From the NCBI GenBank assembly GCA_030044475.1, contig JASHVP010000176.1, positions 1 to 18,866 of the forward strand: a stretch of 18,866 nucleotides of DNA, in the 5' to 3' direction. The stretch is from Thermoplasmata archaeon. GTDB taxonomy: Archaea; Thermoplasmatota; Thermoplasmata; Lutacidiplasmatales; UBA184. Both the position numbers and the translations under genes were made by a program. This document shows positions 1 through 7,200 of the stretch, one piece after another. Position 1 is the first letter of the stretch. Each line of letters begins with the position of its first letter. A model generated the notes under the pieces. That model searched no databases, had not been told where the DNA came from, and worked only from the letters and a program-made list of their open reading frames with translations.

Positions 1-2
1 CC

Positions 3-134
3 GCGCCGCCGCTGGCGGCGGCCGAGTTGCTCGGGCACGGGGCCGTCCATCTCGCCCGTCACCTGCACGGCGGGCCGACCGGGGGCCGCCCCCCGGGCGC
101 GCTCCCACCCCTCCGACCGGGAGGCGACCGATGA
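3..134 (+). CDS. C-terminal fragment of an unidentified protein
   Basis: This frame is open from the window edge to a TGA at 132-134 and encodes about 43 residues, beginning APPLAAAELLGHGAVHLARH and ending in a Gly/Pro/Arg-rich tail. The first half reads like the amphipathic helix of a real protein. The stop lies 1 nt before the ATG of the next gene, the same tight packing as the following three genes, so it is probably the preceding member of the same operon. Too little is visible to name a family. A second frame is also open here, so the choice rests on the composition of the peptide and the operon-like spacing. Confidence 0.45.
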   Translation, partial: APPLAAAELLGHGAVHLARHLHGGPTGGRPPGALPPLRPGGDR

Positions 135-135
135 G

Positions 136-915
136 ATGGTCCTCTCGGAGGACCCGCCCGTCGCCAGCTTTCCGGAACGGCTCGACCGACGGCTCCGCCT
201 CGGACCGTTCCCGTCCGCGCGCGACGCCCTCAAGTTCGCGACGTACGCCGGTGTCGGCGCCGTCCTCGTGCCCGTGGCCGGGATCGGGGTCGGCGTCGGG
301 CTCGCCGCCGTCGGCTTCGGGTTCGCCGTCTGGCGGCCGGACGGGGCGTCGATCGACGGCCGTGCGCTCGCCTACCTCCGGTGGACGACGCGCTGGATCG
401 GGGAGGTGGTGCGCCTGACCCCGACCGTCCCGACGAGCCGGGTGCGGGGTCCCTGCGTCCGGCTGGAGGACGGACGGATCGCCGCGGTCGTCCAGGCCGG
501 CGGCATCCCGCTCGCCTACCTCCCTCCCGCGGAGCTCGCGCATCGGTTCGAGCTGTACCGCGGACTGTTGCGCTCCCTCGAGGAGCCGTTCACGGTCACC
601 GCCACGTCGGCCCCGGTCCTCGTCGCGCCCGTGCGCCCGGAACCGCCGCGCGGGGCGACGTCCGACGCGGACGCGCGTCGGGGGTACGGCGAGCTCGTCG
701 AGGTCCTCGCACGGCGCCGCCGGGTCCGCCGGGTGTACGTCACGGTGACCTCCGCGGACCGGGGACCCGAGGGGCTCGGGCGCCTCGAGTCCGCGACGAG
801 CGCGGTCCTCGACCGTCTCGCCGCCCTCGGACTCCGGCCGGAGCGGCTGCGGGGGCCGGCGCTCGCGGGCGCGGCCCGGCGGCTCGGGTGGGCCGTCGAG
901 GGAGGGTTCCCGTGA
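136..915 (+). CDS. PrgI-like membrane protein fused to a VirB4 N-terminal-like region
   Basis: A 259-residue protein. Residues 1-33 form a soluble segment, residues about 34-65 a long hydrophobic Gly/Ala/Val stretch that can make two membrane passes, followed by a conserved-looking Trp/Arg-rich turn. PrgI-family proteins of type IV secretion and conjugation systems have this design, and they are usually encoded next to a VirB4 ATPase, as here. Residues about 95-255 resemble the N-terminal soluble region that normally begins VirB4/TraC ATPases (an 'LPPAELAHRFELYRGLLRSL' helix, then a beta strand with a cluster of valines). The start ATG 136 has a GGGAGG at 119-124. An ATG at 131 lies in another frame and is a shadow. 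The stop overlaps the next start. The PrgI assignment is by pattern only, and the fusion to a VirB4-like N-domain is inference. Confidence 0.6.
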   Translation: MVLSEDPPVASFPERLDRRLRLGPFPSARDALKFATYAGVGAVLVPVAGIGVGVGLAAVGFGFAVWRPDGASIDGRALAYLRWTTRWIGEVVRLTPTVPTSRVRGPCVRLEDGRIAAVVQAGGIPLAYLPPAELAHRFELYRGLLRSLEEPFTVTATSAPVLVAPVRPEPPRGATSDADARRGYGELVEVLARRRRVRRVYVTVTSADRGPEGLGRLESATSAVLDRLAALGLRPERLRGPALAGAARRLGWAVEGGFP

Positions 916-1268
916 GGGGAGCGCTCCCGTTCGACCTCGGCTCGGACCCGTTCGGGCTCGCGGTGGCGCTCTCGGCCGTCGCCGGCGTCCTCTCCACGCG
1001 GGTCGACTTCCTGAGCGGCCTCGTCGCGGCGCTCGTCGCGCTCGCGCTCGCGACCTGGGCGAGCCGACGGGGGCGGCTCCGCGCCGCCGCTCCCCTCACG
1101 TGGCCCGAACTGCTCGGACTCGGAGCGATCGCCGCCGCCGCGGCCGTCTGGGTCGTCGGCGACGGACCGTGGTCGGAGGTCCGGGGCGCGCTCCTCGGGC
1201 TCTCGGTCGCCCCGCTCTACCTCGTCGATCGTCGGGGCCGGCGCGCCCGACCCGGAGCGCGGGGATGA
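912..1268 (+). CDS. small multi-pass membrane protein of the VirB4 cluster
   Basis: A 118-residue protein starting at GTG 912, which overlaps the preceding TGA (GTGA, 912-915). An AGGGAGG at about 899-905 can serve as ribosome binding site. Hydrophobic segments lie near residues 14-28, 33-50, 65-82 and 92-105, with an Arg-rich C-terminal tail that should lie in the cytoplasm. No family is recognised. Its stop overlaps the ATG of the ATPase gene (ATGA, 1265-1268), so translation of the three genes is probably coupled and the products are likely subunits of one membrane complex. By position it could be a membrane partner of the VirB4-like ATPase, like the short VirB2/VirB3-type proteins of other type IV secretion loci, but nothing in the sequence proves this. 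Confidence 0.7.
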   Translation: MRGALPFDLGSDPFGLAVALSAVAGVLSTRVDFLSGLVAALVALALATWASRRGRLRAAAPLTWPELLGLGAIAAAAAVWVVGDGPWSEVRGALLGLSVAPLYLVDRRGRRARPGARG

Positions 1269-2938
1269 CCGCTCCGGAGAGCCCGGTCGAAGGGACCACC
1301 TGGCTCCGCGTCGGCCGCAGCTACCGGGCGCCGCTGCTCGTCCGCCGGTTCCCGCCGGAGCTGCCGTTCGGGTTCCTCGGCCGGCTCGTCCGCCCGACGG
1401 ACGCGGTCGAGTTCGCGGTCGAGGCGATCCGCCTCCCGCCGAGCCGGGCGCTCGAGCTCCTGCACGGGGCCCGGACCGTCGCCGCCGCCGAGCTCTCCCA
1501 CGATGGCGGCGGGAGCGCGGCCGCCGAGCTCGAGGTCGAGCGGGCCAGCGCCGAGGAGCTCGGCCGCGCCATCGCGCGCCGCAGTCAGGAGCTCTGGCGG
1601 GTCGGGCTCCGGTGGACCGCGTTCGGGGGCTCCCGCGCCCGGGCGGAGGCGGAACGACAGCGGCTCGCGGAACGACTCGCCGCGCTCGGCTTCGAGTCGC
1701 GCGTCCCTCGGTACGAGGTGCGGGAGGCGCTCCGGCCGCTCGGTCACCGTCCGGCGGACCCGCGGCCGGACGGATACTGGCAGACGGTCTCGAGCGATGG
1801 GCTCGCGGCCCTCTTCCCGTTCGTCGACGAGGCGATCTGGGAGCCCGGCGGGACCCTCGTCGGCCTGTCCCTCGCGGACGGGAGCCCCGTCGTGCTCGAC
1901 CGGTGGAGCCACGCGAGCCACTCGTGGGCCGTCTTCGGAACGACCGGAGCCGGGAAGACGTTCGCGGCGGCCCTGGCGATCCTGCGCGGCCGATGGATGC
2001 GACCGGACCTGGACGTCGTCGTGCTCGACCCGCTCGGAGAGTTCGGGCCCCTGGTCGAGGCGCTCGGAGGCACGGTCGTCCCGATCGCCGACCCGAGCGC
2101 GGGGCGGCTGAACCCGCTCGACCCGGTCACCACCGGCGGCGACCTCCGGGAAAAGGCCGCGCGGTCCGGCGCGATGCTGCGGGCCCTCTTCCCGACGCTG
2201 ACGGACGACGAAGGCGCGGCCCTCGATGCGGCGCTCGGCCGTCTGTACGACGGAGCGCCGACGCCTCCGACGTTCGAAGAGCTGGCCACCGAGGTCGGCC
2301 GGTCGGGCCCGGTCGGTCGGCTGGGCACGCTGCTCGACGTCTTCCGAACGGGGTCGCTGCGCGCGGTCAACGGGCCGACGACCCTGGGCCCCCTCGGGTC
2401 GCCGGTCGCGGTCGACCTCGCGGGGGTCCCGACCGACCAGCTCCCGTTCCACCTCGCGTACTTGCTCGACTGGGCGTACGGCCGGATGCGCGGGAAGCCC
2501 GGGCCGAAGCTCCTGGTGGTCGACGAGGCCCACCTGCTGGCCCGGCACCCGGCGACGCTCGACTTCCTCGACCGCGTCGTGCGGCACGTGCGGCACTTCT
2601 CCGCCGGACTCCTCCTGCTGACGCAGGGACCGGACGACTTCCTGACGCATCCGACGGGCCGCTCGCTGCTGCGCAACCTCTCCGCGACCGCGTTCCTACG
2701 GCTCCCCGAGGTCTCCGCCGATTGCCGGGCCTTCTTCGGCCTGACCCCCGCCGAGGCGGAGTGGCTCCCGAAGGCCCGCCTCCCGCGCGACGCCGGCTAC
2801 TCCGAGTCGCTCTGGCGGATCGGCGAGTGGCACCTCCCGCTGGCGGTGGTGGCGTCGACCCCGGAGTTCGAGTTTCTCGAGCGGACCCTGCGGCGTCCTC
2901 CGGAAGGGGCCGCGGCTGCGTCTCCACGGGAAGGTTGA
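1265..2938 (+). CDS. VirB4/TraC-like AAA ATPase (HerA-VirB4 superfamily)
   Basis: A 557-residue P-loop ATPase. Residues 1-160 resemble the middle region of VirB4/TraC proteins (an 'RRFPPELPFGFLGRLVRP' segment followed by alternating helices). The motor domain follows: Walker A GTTGAGKT at about residues 225-232, Walker B KLLVVDEAH with Asp420/Glu421, a motif containing Gln near residue 453 (LLLLTQGPDDF), and a likely arginine-finger region near residue 470 (SLLRNLSATAFLRLP). Family members are hexameric motors that energise type IV secretion or conjugative DNA transfer at the membrane. The protein is shorter than typical VirB4 because its usual N-terminal domain appears to sit in the gene at 136-915. 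ATG 1265 overlaps the upstream stop (ATGA). It might instead serve a chromosomal or envelope function rather than conjugation, since no relaxase is visible in the window. Confidence 0.85.
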   Translation: MTAPESPVEGTTWLRVGRSYRAPLLVRRFPPELPFGFLGRLVRPTDAVEFAVEAIRLPPSRALELLHGARTVAAAELSHDGGGSAAAELEVERASAEELGRAIARRSQELWRVGLRWTAFGGSRARAEAERQRLAERLAALGFESRVPRYEVREALRPLGHRPADPRPDGYWQTVSSDGLAALFPFVDEAIWEPGGTLVGLSLADGSPVVLDRWSHASHSWAVFGTTGAGKTFAAALAILRGRWMRPDLDVVVLDPLGEFGPLVEALGGTVVPIADPSAGRLNPLDPVTTGGDLREKAARSGAMLRALFPTLTDDEGAALDAALGRLYDGAPTPPTFEELATEVGRSGPVGRLGTLLDVFRTGSLRAVNGPTTLGPLGSPVAVDLAGVPTDQLPFHLAYLLDWAYGRMRGKPGPKLLVVDEAHLLARHPATLDFLDRVVRHVRHFSAGLLLLTQGPDDFLTHPTGRSLLRNLSATAFLRLPEVSADCRAFFGLTPAEAEWLPKARLPRDAGYSESLWRIGEWHLPLAVVASTPEFEFLERTLRRPPEGAAAASPREG

Positions 2939-2965
2939 TAGGCCGTCCCGGCCCCGAACCGAGGC

Positions 2966-3469
2966 GTGGGCGCAGAGGCGACGGTCGAAGCGCCCCCGCG
3001 CCGGCGGACGAGCTGGAGCCTGAAGACCATCGTCGAGGACGTCGCGGGCCGACCGGTCGAGGAGCTGCAGGACCCGGACCGCCCGCTCCACCCGTTCTGG
3101 AAGGGAAAGGTCGACCCGCCGCGCCCCTCCGTTCGGTCGACGGAGGCCGAGGGGGGATACGACCCGGTCGGACGCCTGTACCCACCGCTCGTCGGACCGA
3201 CCGGCCGCGCGTTCCACGGGGCCGAGCACGAGCACCACACCGAGACGCTCGCGCGTCACCACGCGCTCGGCGACGGCCCGAACGGCACGGTCGTGCTCCC
3301 GGGTCCGTCCCATCGGCCCGAGCGGCTCTACCTGCACTACCTCCTGCTGCACATGGACCGGCTCAGCGACTCCTCGCTGCGGTACCTCCGCCGGGCCGTC
3401 GAGGAGGAGGTCGCCCACCGGGAGCATCCCGAGGCGCCGTCGCGTCCGGCCTCGTCGGGCGAGGCGTGA
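2966..3469 (+). CDS. conserved-looking protein of unknown function
   Basis: A 167-residue soluble, charged protein with no family recognised. The N-terminal half is Pro/Arg-rich ('LHPFWKGKVDPPRP' near residue 45). The middle has a His/Glu cluster (AEHEHHTETLARHH, about residues 92-105) that could bind metal. The end carries two amphipathic helices (YLHYLLLHMDRLSDSSLRYL and an acidic helix). The start is GTG 2966. A TATA-like TTGATAGG at 2934-2941 lies about 28 nt upstream, fitting a leaderless mRNA separate from the VirB4 operon. The last 107 nt overlap, on the opposite strand, the end of the methyltransferase gene. It is not clear which of the two C-termini is authentic. Confidence 0.6.
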   Translation: MGAEATVEAPPRRRTSWSLKTIVEDVAGRPVEELQDPDRPLHPFWKGKVDPPRPSVRSTEAEGGYDPVGRLYPPLVGPTGRAFHGAEHEHHTETLARHHALGDGPNGTVVLPGPSHRPERLYLHYLLLHMDRLSDSSLRYLRRAVEEEVAHREHPEAPSRPASSGEA

Positions 3470-4262
3470 GGAAGCCGCCGGCCCGGGCGGTCCGCGCGAG
3501 GCGGCGGAAGATCGCTTCGTCCCACTCGACGCCGATCGCGTCGCGCCCGAGCCCGGCCGCGCACCAGAGGGTCGTGCCGGTCCCGGCGAACGGGTCGAGC
3601 ACGGTCTCGCCGGTGACCGAGAACATTCGGATCAGGCGGTCGGCGAGGGCCGGCGGGAACGCGCCGCTCCGACCGGCCGGGGTGCGCTGCGGAGCGCCCC
3701 GGATGTCGTCCCAGACCTGGCTGAACCAGCGATCCCGCTCGGCCCGCGAAAAGCGGCTCGCGGCCCGGGCCGGGTCGTGCGCGGCGAACCGCCGGAGCGG
3801 CCCGGACCGGAACAGGAGGACGTACTCGCAGTCGAGCGTCACGTACGCGTTCGGGGGAAGGAACCCCGACCCGAGGAACGCGTTCGGCCGGTTCGTCGGC
3901 TTCTTCCAGAGCACGTAGGGGAGCGGCCGGAGCCCGAGACGCTCGGCGGCCACGATGGTCGTGGCGTGGTTCGGCCAGAGCCGGAACTCCCCGTCGAGCC
4001 GCCGCAGGGCGTCGCCGATCACGACCGCGAGGAGTCCCCCCGGGACGAGGACCCGCTTCGCCTCGGCCCACGCGTCGGCCAGGACGGCGTGCATCCCGTC
4101 GTAGTCGGTCGCGCCGAGCGCCCGGAACACCCCGTCCCACTGCGGGATCATCGGGTACGGCGGCGAGGTCACGATGAGGTGCACGGAGCGGTCGGGAACG
4201 CCGTCGAGCTGCCGCGCGTCGCCCCAGAAGAGGCGGACCGAACCCCGCCCGTCCGAGGGCAC
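3363..4262 (-). CDS. site-specific DNA methyltransferase (amino-group, probably m4C)
   Basis: A 299-residue protein. The catalytic motif IV TSPPYPM is at residues 32-38 and the SAM-binding motif I DPFAGTGTT at 223-231. Because the catalytic motif precedes the SAM site, it is a circularly ordered beta-type enzyme transferring methyl from S-adenosylmethionine to an exocyclic amino group of DNA. The SPPY variant is commonest in N4-cytosine enzymes, but N6-adenine activity is possible. The target-recognition region would be about residues 120-210. GTG 4262 is chosen because an AT-rich TATA-like element lies 26 nt upstream; upstream of it the frame runs antisense through the next gene. No restriction endonuclease is visible nearby, so it looks like an orphan enzyme. 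Residues 265-299 are Pro/Arg/Gly-rich, low complexity and antisense to the gene ending at 3469. Confidence 0.88.
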   Translation of the reverse strand: MPSDGRGSVRLFWGDARQLDGVPDRSVHLIVTSPPYPMIPQWDGVFRALGATDYDGMHAVLADAWAEAKRVLVPGGLLAVVIGDALRRLDGEFRLWPNHATTIVAAERLGLRPLPYVLWKKPTNRPNAFLGSGFLPPNAYVTLDCEYVLLFRSGPLRRFAAHDPARAASRFSRAERDRWFSQVWDDIRGAPQRTPAGRSGAFPPALADRLIRMFSVTGETVLDPFAGTGTTLWCAAGLGRDAIGVEWDEAIFRRLARTARAGGFLTPRPTRPDATAPRDAPGGRPPPRRPGGGTAARSR

Positions 4263-4283
4263 GGCCCACCGAGGGTCGAGACG

Positions 4284-4292
4284 GTTATTATG
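4284..4292. promoter_or_regulatory. shared bidirectional TATA-like element
   Basis: The AT-rich element GTTATTATG stands out in a very GC-rich region. Its centre (about 4288) lies 27 nt upstream of ATG 4315 on the plus strand and 26 nt upstream of GTG 4262 on the minus strand. In archaea TATA boxes lie about 26 nt before the transcription start, so both divergent genes could be transcribed as leaderless mRNAs from this single box. The reading is TTATTAT on the plus strand and ATAATAA on the minus strand. No other AT-rich stretch exists in the 52-nt gap. Confidence 0.65.
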
Positions 4293-4314
4293 GCGCCACT
4301 TCCTCGGCGCGCCG

Positions 4315-5619
4315 ATGCGGCTCGAGCGACCGGTCCTGCAGGTGGCGCTCGACTTCGAGAATCTCTCCCGCGCGCTGCTCGCCGCCCGCGAGGCGGTCGA
4401 GGGAGGCGCCGACTGGGTCGAGGCCGGTACGCCGCTCATCAAGAGCGAGGGGCTGGACGCGGTCCGCGAGCTGAAGAAGGCGTTCCCGGACCGGCGGATC
4501 GTCGCCGATCTGAAGGTGATGGACACCGGCGCCTTCGAGGTCGAGATCGCGGCGAAGGCGGGCGCCGATATCGTCACGATCCTCGGGGCCGCGGACGACG
4601 ACACGATCGCCGATGGCGTCCGCGGCGGCGAGCTGTACGGGGCCGAGGTGATGGTCGACCTCCTCGGAGTGCCGGACCCGGCGGCGCGGTGCCGGCGGGT
4701 CGCGGAGCTCGGAGCGGCGGCCGTCTGCTGGCACGTCGGGATCGACATGCAGATGCAAGCGAAGACGCCGTTCGCCGTGTTGGGGGAGCTCGCGAAGGCG
4801 TCCCCGATCCCCGTCGCGGTCGCGGGCGGGCTCACCAGCGAGACCGTCGCCGACGCGGTCCGCGCGGGGGCGCAGATCCTCATCGTCGGCGGGGCCATCA
4901 CCAAGAGCCCCCAGATCACCGAGGCGACCCGGCGGATCCGAACGGCGATCGATACCCGGACCGGGGTCCCGACGGAGCAATTCCGGCGGTACGCGGGGGA
5001 CGACCTGCGGACGGCGTTCCGCAAGGTCTCGAGCCCGAACGTCTCCGACGCCCTGCAGCGGGGCGGCGCCTGCCACGGCCTCCTGCCCCGGTTCTCCGAC
5101 CCGAAGGTCCGCATGGTCGGCCCCGCCGTCACCGTCGTGACCCGAGACGGCGACTGGGCGAAGCCGGTCGAAGCGATCGATCGGGCCGGTCCGGGGGACG
5201 TCCTGGTGATCGACGCGGGCGGCGGCACGACGGCGATCTGGGGCGAGCTGGCCAGCTGGTCGGCGCACGGTCGGAAGGTCGCCGGTGTGGTCATCGACGG
5301 GGCGATCCGGGACCTGGACGCGATCCTCGAGCTCGGCTTCCCCGCGTTCAGTCGGTCGGTGAGCCCGAACGCCGGCGAGCCGAAAGGGCACGGCGAGATC
5401 GGCGTCGAAGTGATCGTCGGCGGCCAGAAGGTCCGGCCCGGCGATTGGATCGTCGGGGACCTGAGCGGGCTCGTCGTCGTCCCCCGGGAACGCGCGGCGG
5501 AGATCGCGAACCGCGCCCTCGACGTCTTGGAGCACGAGAACCGGGTGCGCGAGGAGATCCAACGGGGCTCGACCCTCGCGGCCGTGCAAAAGCTCGAGCG
5601 CTGGGAGCGCGTCGGGTAG
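4315..5619 (+). CDS. hps: 3-hexulose-6-phosphate synthase / RraA-like fusion
   Basis: A 434-residue two-domain protein. Residues 1-207 are a (beta/alpha)8 hexulose-phosphate synthase of the OMP-decarboxylase superfamily: ALDF with Asp13, DLKVMD with Asp65, Lys67 and Asp70, and a phosphate-binding AVAGGL loop followed by IVGGAIT near 190-196. It interconverts ribulose 5-phosphate plus formaldehyde and 3-hexulose 6-phosphate. In archaea lacking the oxidative pentose phosphate pathway it is thought to run backwards to supply pentoses. Residues about 230-430 form an RraA/HMG-aldolase-like domain with SDAL, GDVLVIDAGGG, WGEL and GVVIDGAIRD. The fusion is known in archaea, but the role of the second half is unsettled. 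The expected partner isomerase (PHI) is not in the window. Leaderless expression from the element at 4284-4292 is likely. A short linker (about 208-229) separates the domains. Confidence 0.93.
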   Translation: MRLERPVLQVALDFENLSRALLAAREAVEGGADWVEAGTPLIKSEGLDAVRELKKAFPDRRIVADLKVMDTGAFEVEIAAKAGADIVTILGAADDDTIADGVRGGELYGAEVMVDLLGVPDPAARCRRVAELGAAAVCWHVGIDMQMQAKTPFAVLGELAKASPIPVAVAGGLTSETVADAVRAGAQILIVGGAITKSPQITEATRRIRTAIDTRTGVPTEQFRRYAGDDLRTAFRKVSSPNVSDALQRGGACHGLLPRFSDPKVRMVGPAVTVVTRDGDWAKPVEAIDRAGPGDVLVIDAGGGTTAIWGELASWSAHGRKVAGVVIDGAIRDLDAILELGFPAFSRSVSPNAGEPKGHGEIGVEVIVGGQKVRPGDWIVGDLSGLVVVPRERAAEIANRALDVLEHENRVREEIQRGSTLAAVQKLERWERVG

Positions 5620-5643
5620 CGCGCCAGGCCGGGACGGACGGAT

Positions 5644-6237
5644 ATGGCGATCTCTTCGGCGGACGCCGAGGCGTACCTCGTCGTCGCGCTGTTCGGGCTG
5701 CTCGTCCTCCGCGCCGCCTTCCGACTCATGTACGGCGTGCCGGCCCGGACGGTGCGTCTCGTGCTCTTCCCGGCGCTCTACGTGGCGATCTACGTCGGGG
5801 AGCTCACCGGGGTCTGGTACGCCGGGACCGGCTCGGGGCTCGCGAACCAGACCTACGCGGCGCTGGGCGCGGACCTCGCCCTGCTCGCGGTCGGCACCTT
5901 CGTGGCTTACCGCTTCACGTTCCGGACGGTCGAGCTGTACTTGCCGACCGGCGACGTCCGGTGGCACTATCGGTTGAGCCCGTTGCTCCCCGTGCTCTAC
6001 GTCGTCCTCTTCTTCGTCCGCGTCGGGATCGAGACCGCGATCGTCGGCGAGGGGCCGTTCACGGTCCCCACCGTGGCCCAGTTCGACGCCATCTCGCCGC
6101 TCTCCCTTTACGCCCTGTTCGCCGTCGATGCGCTCTGGGGTCTCACGACCGGGTTCCTAGTCGGACGGAACACCGCGGTCTACCGGAAGTGGCAGGCCCA
6201 TCTCGACGAGGCGAGAGCCGCCGCGCCGTTGCCGTGA
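5644..6237 (+). CDS. polytopic membrane protein of unknown function
   Basis: A 197-residue protein with about five or six hydrophobic segments: near residues 9-27, 38-55, 70-88, 113-130 and 150-175. Charged loops contain RLMYGVPART and RFTFRTVELY, and the C-terminus is charged and cytoplasmic-looking. No catalytic motif is visible. The overall shape (short N-terminus, an aromatic-rich helix bundle, a 'GFLVGRNTAVYRKW' end) recalls small integral proteins such as the CcdC/DUF1453 type, but the resemblance is too weak to name it. It begins 24 nt after the HPS-RraA stop with no separate TATA-like box, so it may be co-transcribed. It ends 10 nt before the stop of the convergent truA gene. Confidence 0.75.
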   Translation: MAISSADAEAYLVVALFGLLVLRAAFRLMYGVPARTVRLVLFPALYVAIYVGELTGVWYAGTGSGLANQTYAALGADLALLAVGTFVAYRFTFRTVELYLPTGDVRWHYRLSPLLPVLYVVLFFVRVGIETAIVGEGPFTVPTVAQFDAISPLSLYALFAVDALWGLTTGFLVGRNTAVYRKWQAHLDEARAAAPLP

Positions 6238-6247
6238 CGCGGCCGGT

Positions 6248-7060
6248 CTAGGCCTCCGTCCCGCGCGGCGAGCCGAACCCGTCGCGGAACGCCGCGAGGG
6301 TCGCGCGCCGCCGAAGGAGGTCGGTCTCCATCGACTCGAGCCACCGCGCCTGATACCGGTTCGGCCCCGGCCACCACTCCGTCCAGGGTGTCTCGTACTC
6401 CACGTCGCAGAGGACGAGCCCCTCGGGCTCGGCGAGGGGGAGCGTCAGGCGGACCCGTCCGCGGACGGCCTCCTCGAGACGACCGACGGACAGCCGTCCC
6501 GCGCGCACCTCCCGCAGGGCGGAGACGAGCTTCCGCACCATCCCCCACACGAACGACGGGGCGACCACCTCGATCCGGAGCCCGCCGGAGTCCGCCTCGA
6601 CTCGGACCGACTCGATCTCCCGGAGCATCGGTCGGCCGGACGGGATCCCCCGGCCGAACGAGCGAACGTCGACCTCTCCGACGAGGACGTCCGCCGCCCG
6701 CTGGACCCTCCGGACCTCCGACGCGCCATCGACCTCGACGTAGCGGTAACGGCGCCGCCGAGCGGCCCGGACCCGGTACGCCGCCGGGACCTCGACCGCC
6801 GCCGTGGCGAACAGGTCCGCCGAGACTCCGTTCAGGGCCCGGAGCAAGGTCGGCGCGGAGAGCGAGGACGACAGTCGCACCGCGTTCCCGAGGGCGCTGA
6901 CCCCCCGATCCGTCCGACTCGCGACCTCGAGCCCGGCGGCGGGGAGGGACGTCACGATGCCCTGGCGGACGAGCCCTCGCCCGAGCTCGCCCTCCACGGT
7001 CCGGAGCCCCGGCTGGCGAGCCCAACCGGCATACGGCCGGCCGTCGTATCCGAGGCGCAC
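6248..7060 (-). CDS. truA: tRNA pseudouridine synthase A
   Basis: A 270-residue TruA-family enzyme, which converts uridine to pseudouridine at positions 38-40 of the tRNA anticodon stem-loop. The N-terminus RLGYDGRPYAGWARQPG matches the family's opening strand. The catalytic aspartate is Asp51 in SRTDRGVSALGN. Later conserved parts include YRYRY-like strands (RRYRYVEV), FGRG and the C-terminal SFVWGMVRKLVSAL helix, corresponding to the F-x-x-x-x-x-R motif of the family. GTG 7060 is the only start codon in frame between an upstream TAA and the first conserved residues. A TATA-like CTTAATC (minus strand, about 7099-7105) lies about 42 nt upstream, so a short leader of about 15 nt is likely. Confidence 0.93.
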   Translation of the reverse strand: MRLGYDGRPYAGWARQPGLRTVEGELGRGLVRQGIVTSLPAAGLEVASRTDRGVSALGNAVRLSSSLSAPTLLRALNGVSADLFATAAVEVPAAYRVRAARRRRYRYVEVDGASEVRRVQRAADVLVGEVDVRSFGRGIPSGRPMLREIESVRVEADSGGLRIEVVAPSFVWGMVRKLVSALREVRAGRLSVGRLEEAVRGRVRLTLPLAEPEGLVLCDVEYETPWTEWWPGPNRYQARWLESMETDLLRRRATLAAFRDGFGSPRGTEA

Positions 7061-7160
7061 GCGGTAGGTCGGCGTATGCGACGCACGACGCGAGGCGGAT
7101 TAAGGGGTCTTCGTGGGTCGGGCCCCGAAACTTCGGTGCGAACGCCTCGCATACCGAGCA

Positions 7161-7182
7161 CTATTGAGACCTATAGAGTCTA
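7161..7182 (+). promoter_or_regulatory. putative Pho operator (CTATAGA box) upstream of pstS
   Basis: Two 10-bp repeats stand side by side: CTATTGAGAC (7161-7170) and CTATAGAGTC (7171-7180), 8 of 10 identical. The second CTATAGA (7171-7177) is bracketed by AGAC and GTCT arms (7167-7170 and 7178-7181). The same heptamer recurs upstream of the AbrB-PhoU gene and in the pilus intergenic region, and nowhere in a coding region of the window that I could find. It sits about 13 bp upstream of the likely pstS TATA box. An operator for the AbrB-PhoU regulator is inference. Confidence 0.5.
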
Positions 7183-7193
7183 AATCGGGAGTC

Positions 7194-7200
7194 GATAAAA
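7194..7200 (+). promoter_or_regulatory. candidate TATA box of the pst operon
   Basis: GATAAAA is the best TATA-like match upstream of pstS and would place transcription start near 7224, giving a leader of about 80 nt with a ribosome binding site at 7293-7298. Alternative AT-rich stretches (CTAAAT at 7180-7185) cannot be excluded. Confidence 0.4.

Noticed and set aside
131..418. ATG 131 as a gene start overlapping the PrgI-like gene
   Set aside because: That frame yields a Ser/Arg/Pro-rich product without features, whereas the ATG 136 frame has a membrane segment and operon-like overlap with the next gene.
1217..2650. A 477-codon open frame on the minus strand across the VirB4 ATPase gene
   Set aside because: It lies antisense to a gene with clear Walker motifs, its product is Arg/Pro/Glu-rich without a recognisable domain, and long antisense frames are expected in DNA of this G+C content.
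4263..5729. Extension of the methyltransferase frame upstream to 5729 on the minus strand
   Set aside because: This part is antisense to the HPS-RraA gene, gives a Ser/Arg/Thr-rich product, and the GTG at 4262 has a TATA element at the right distance.
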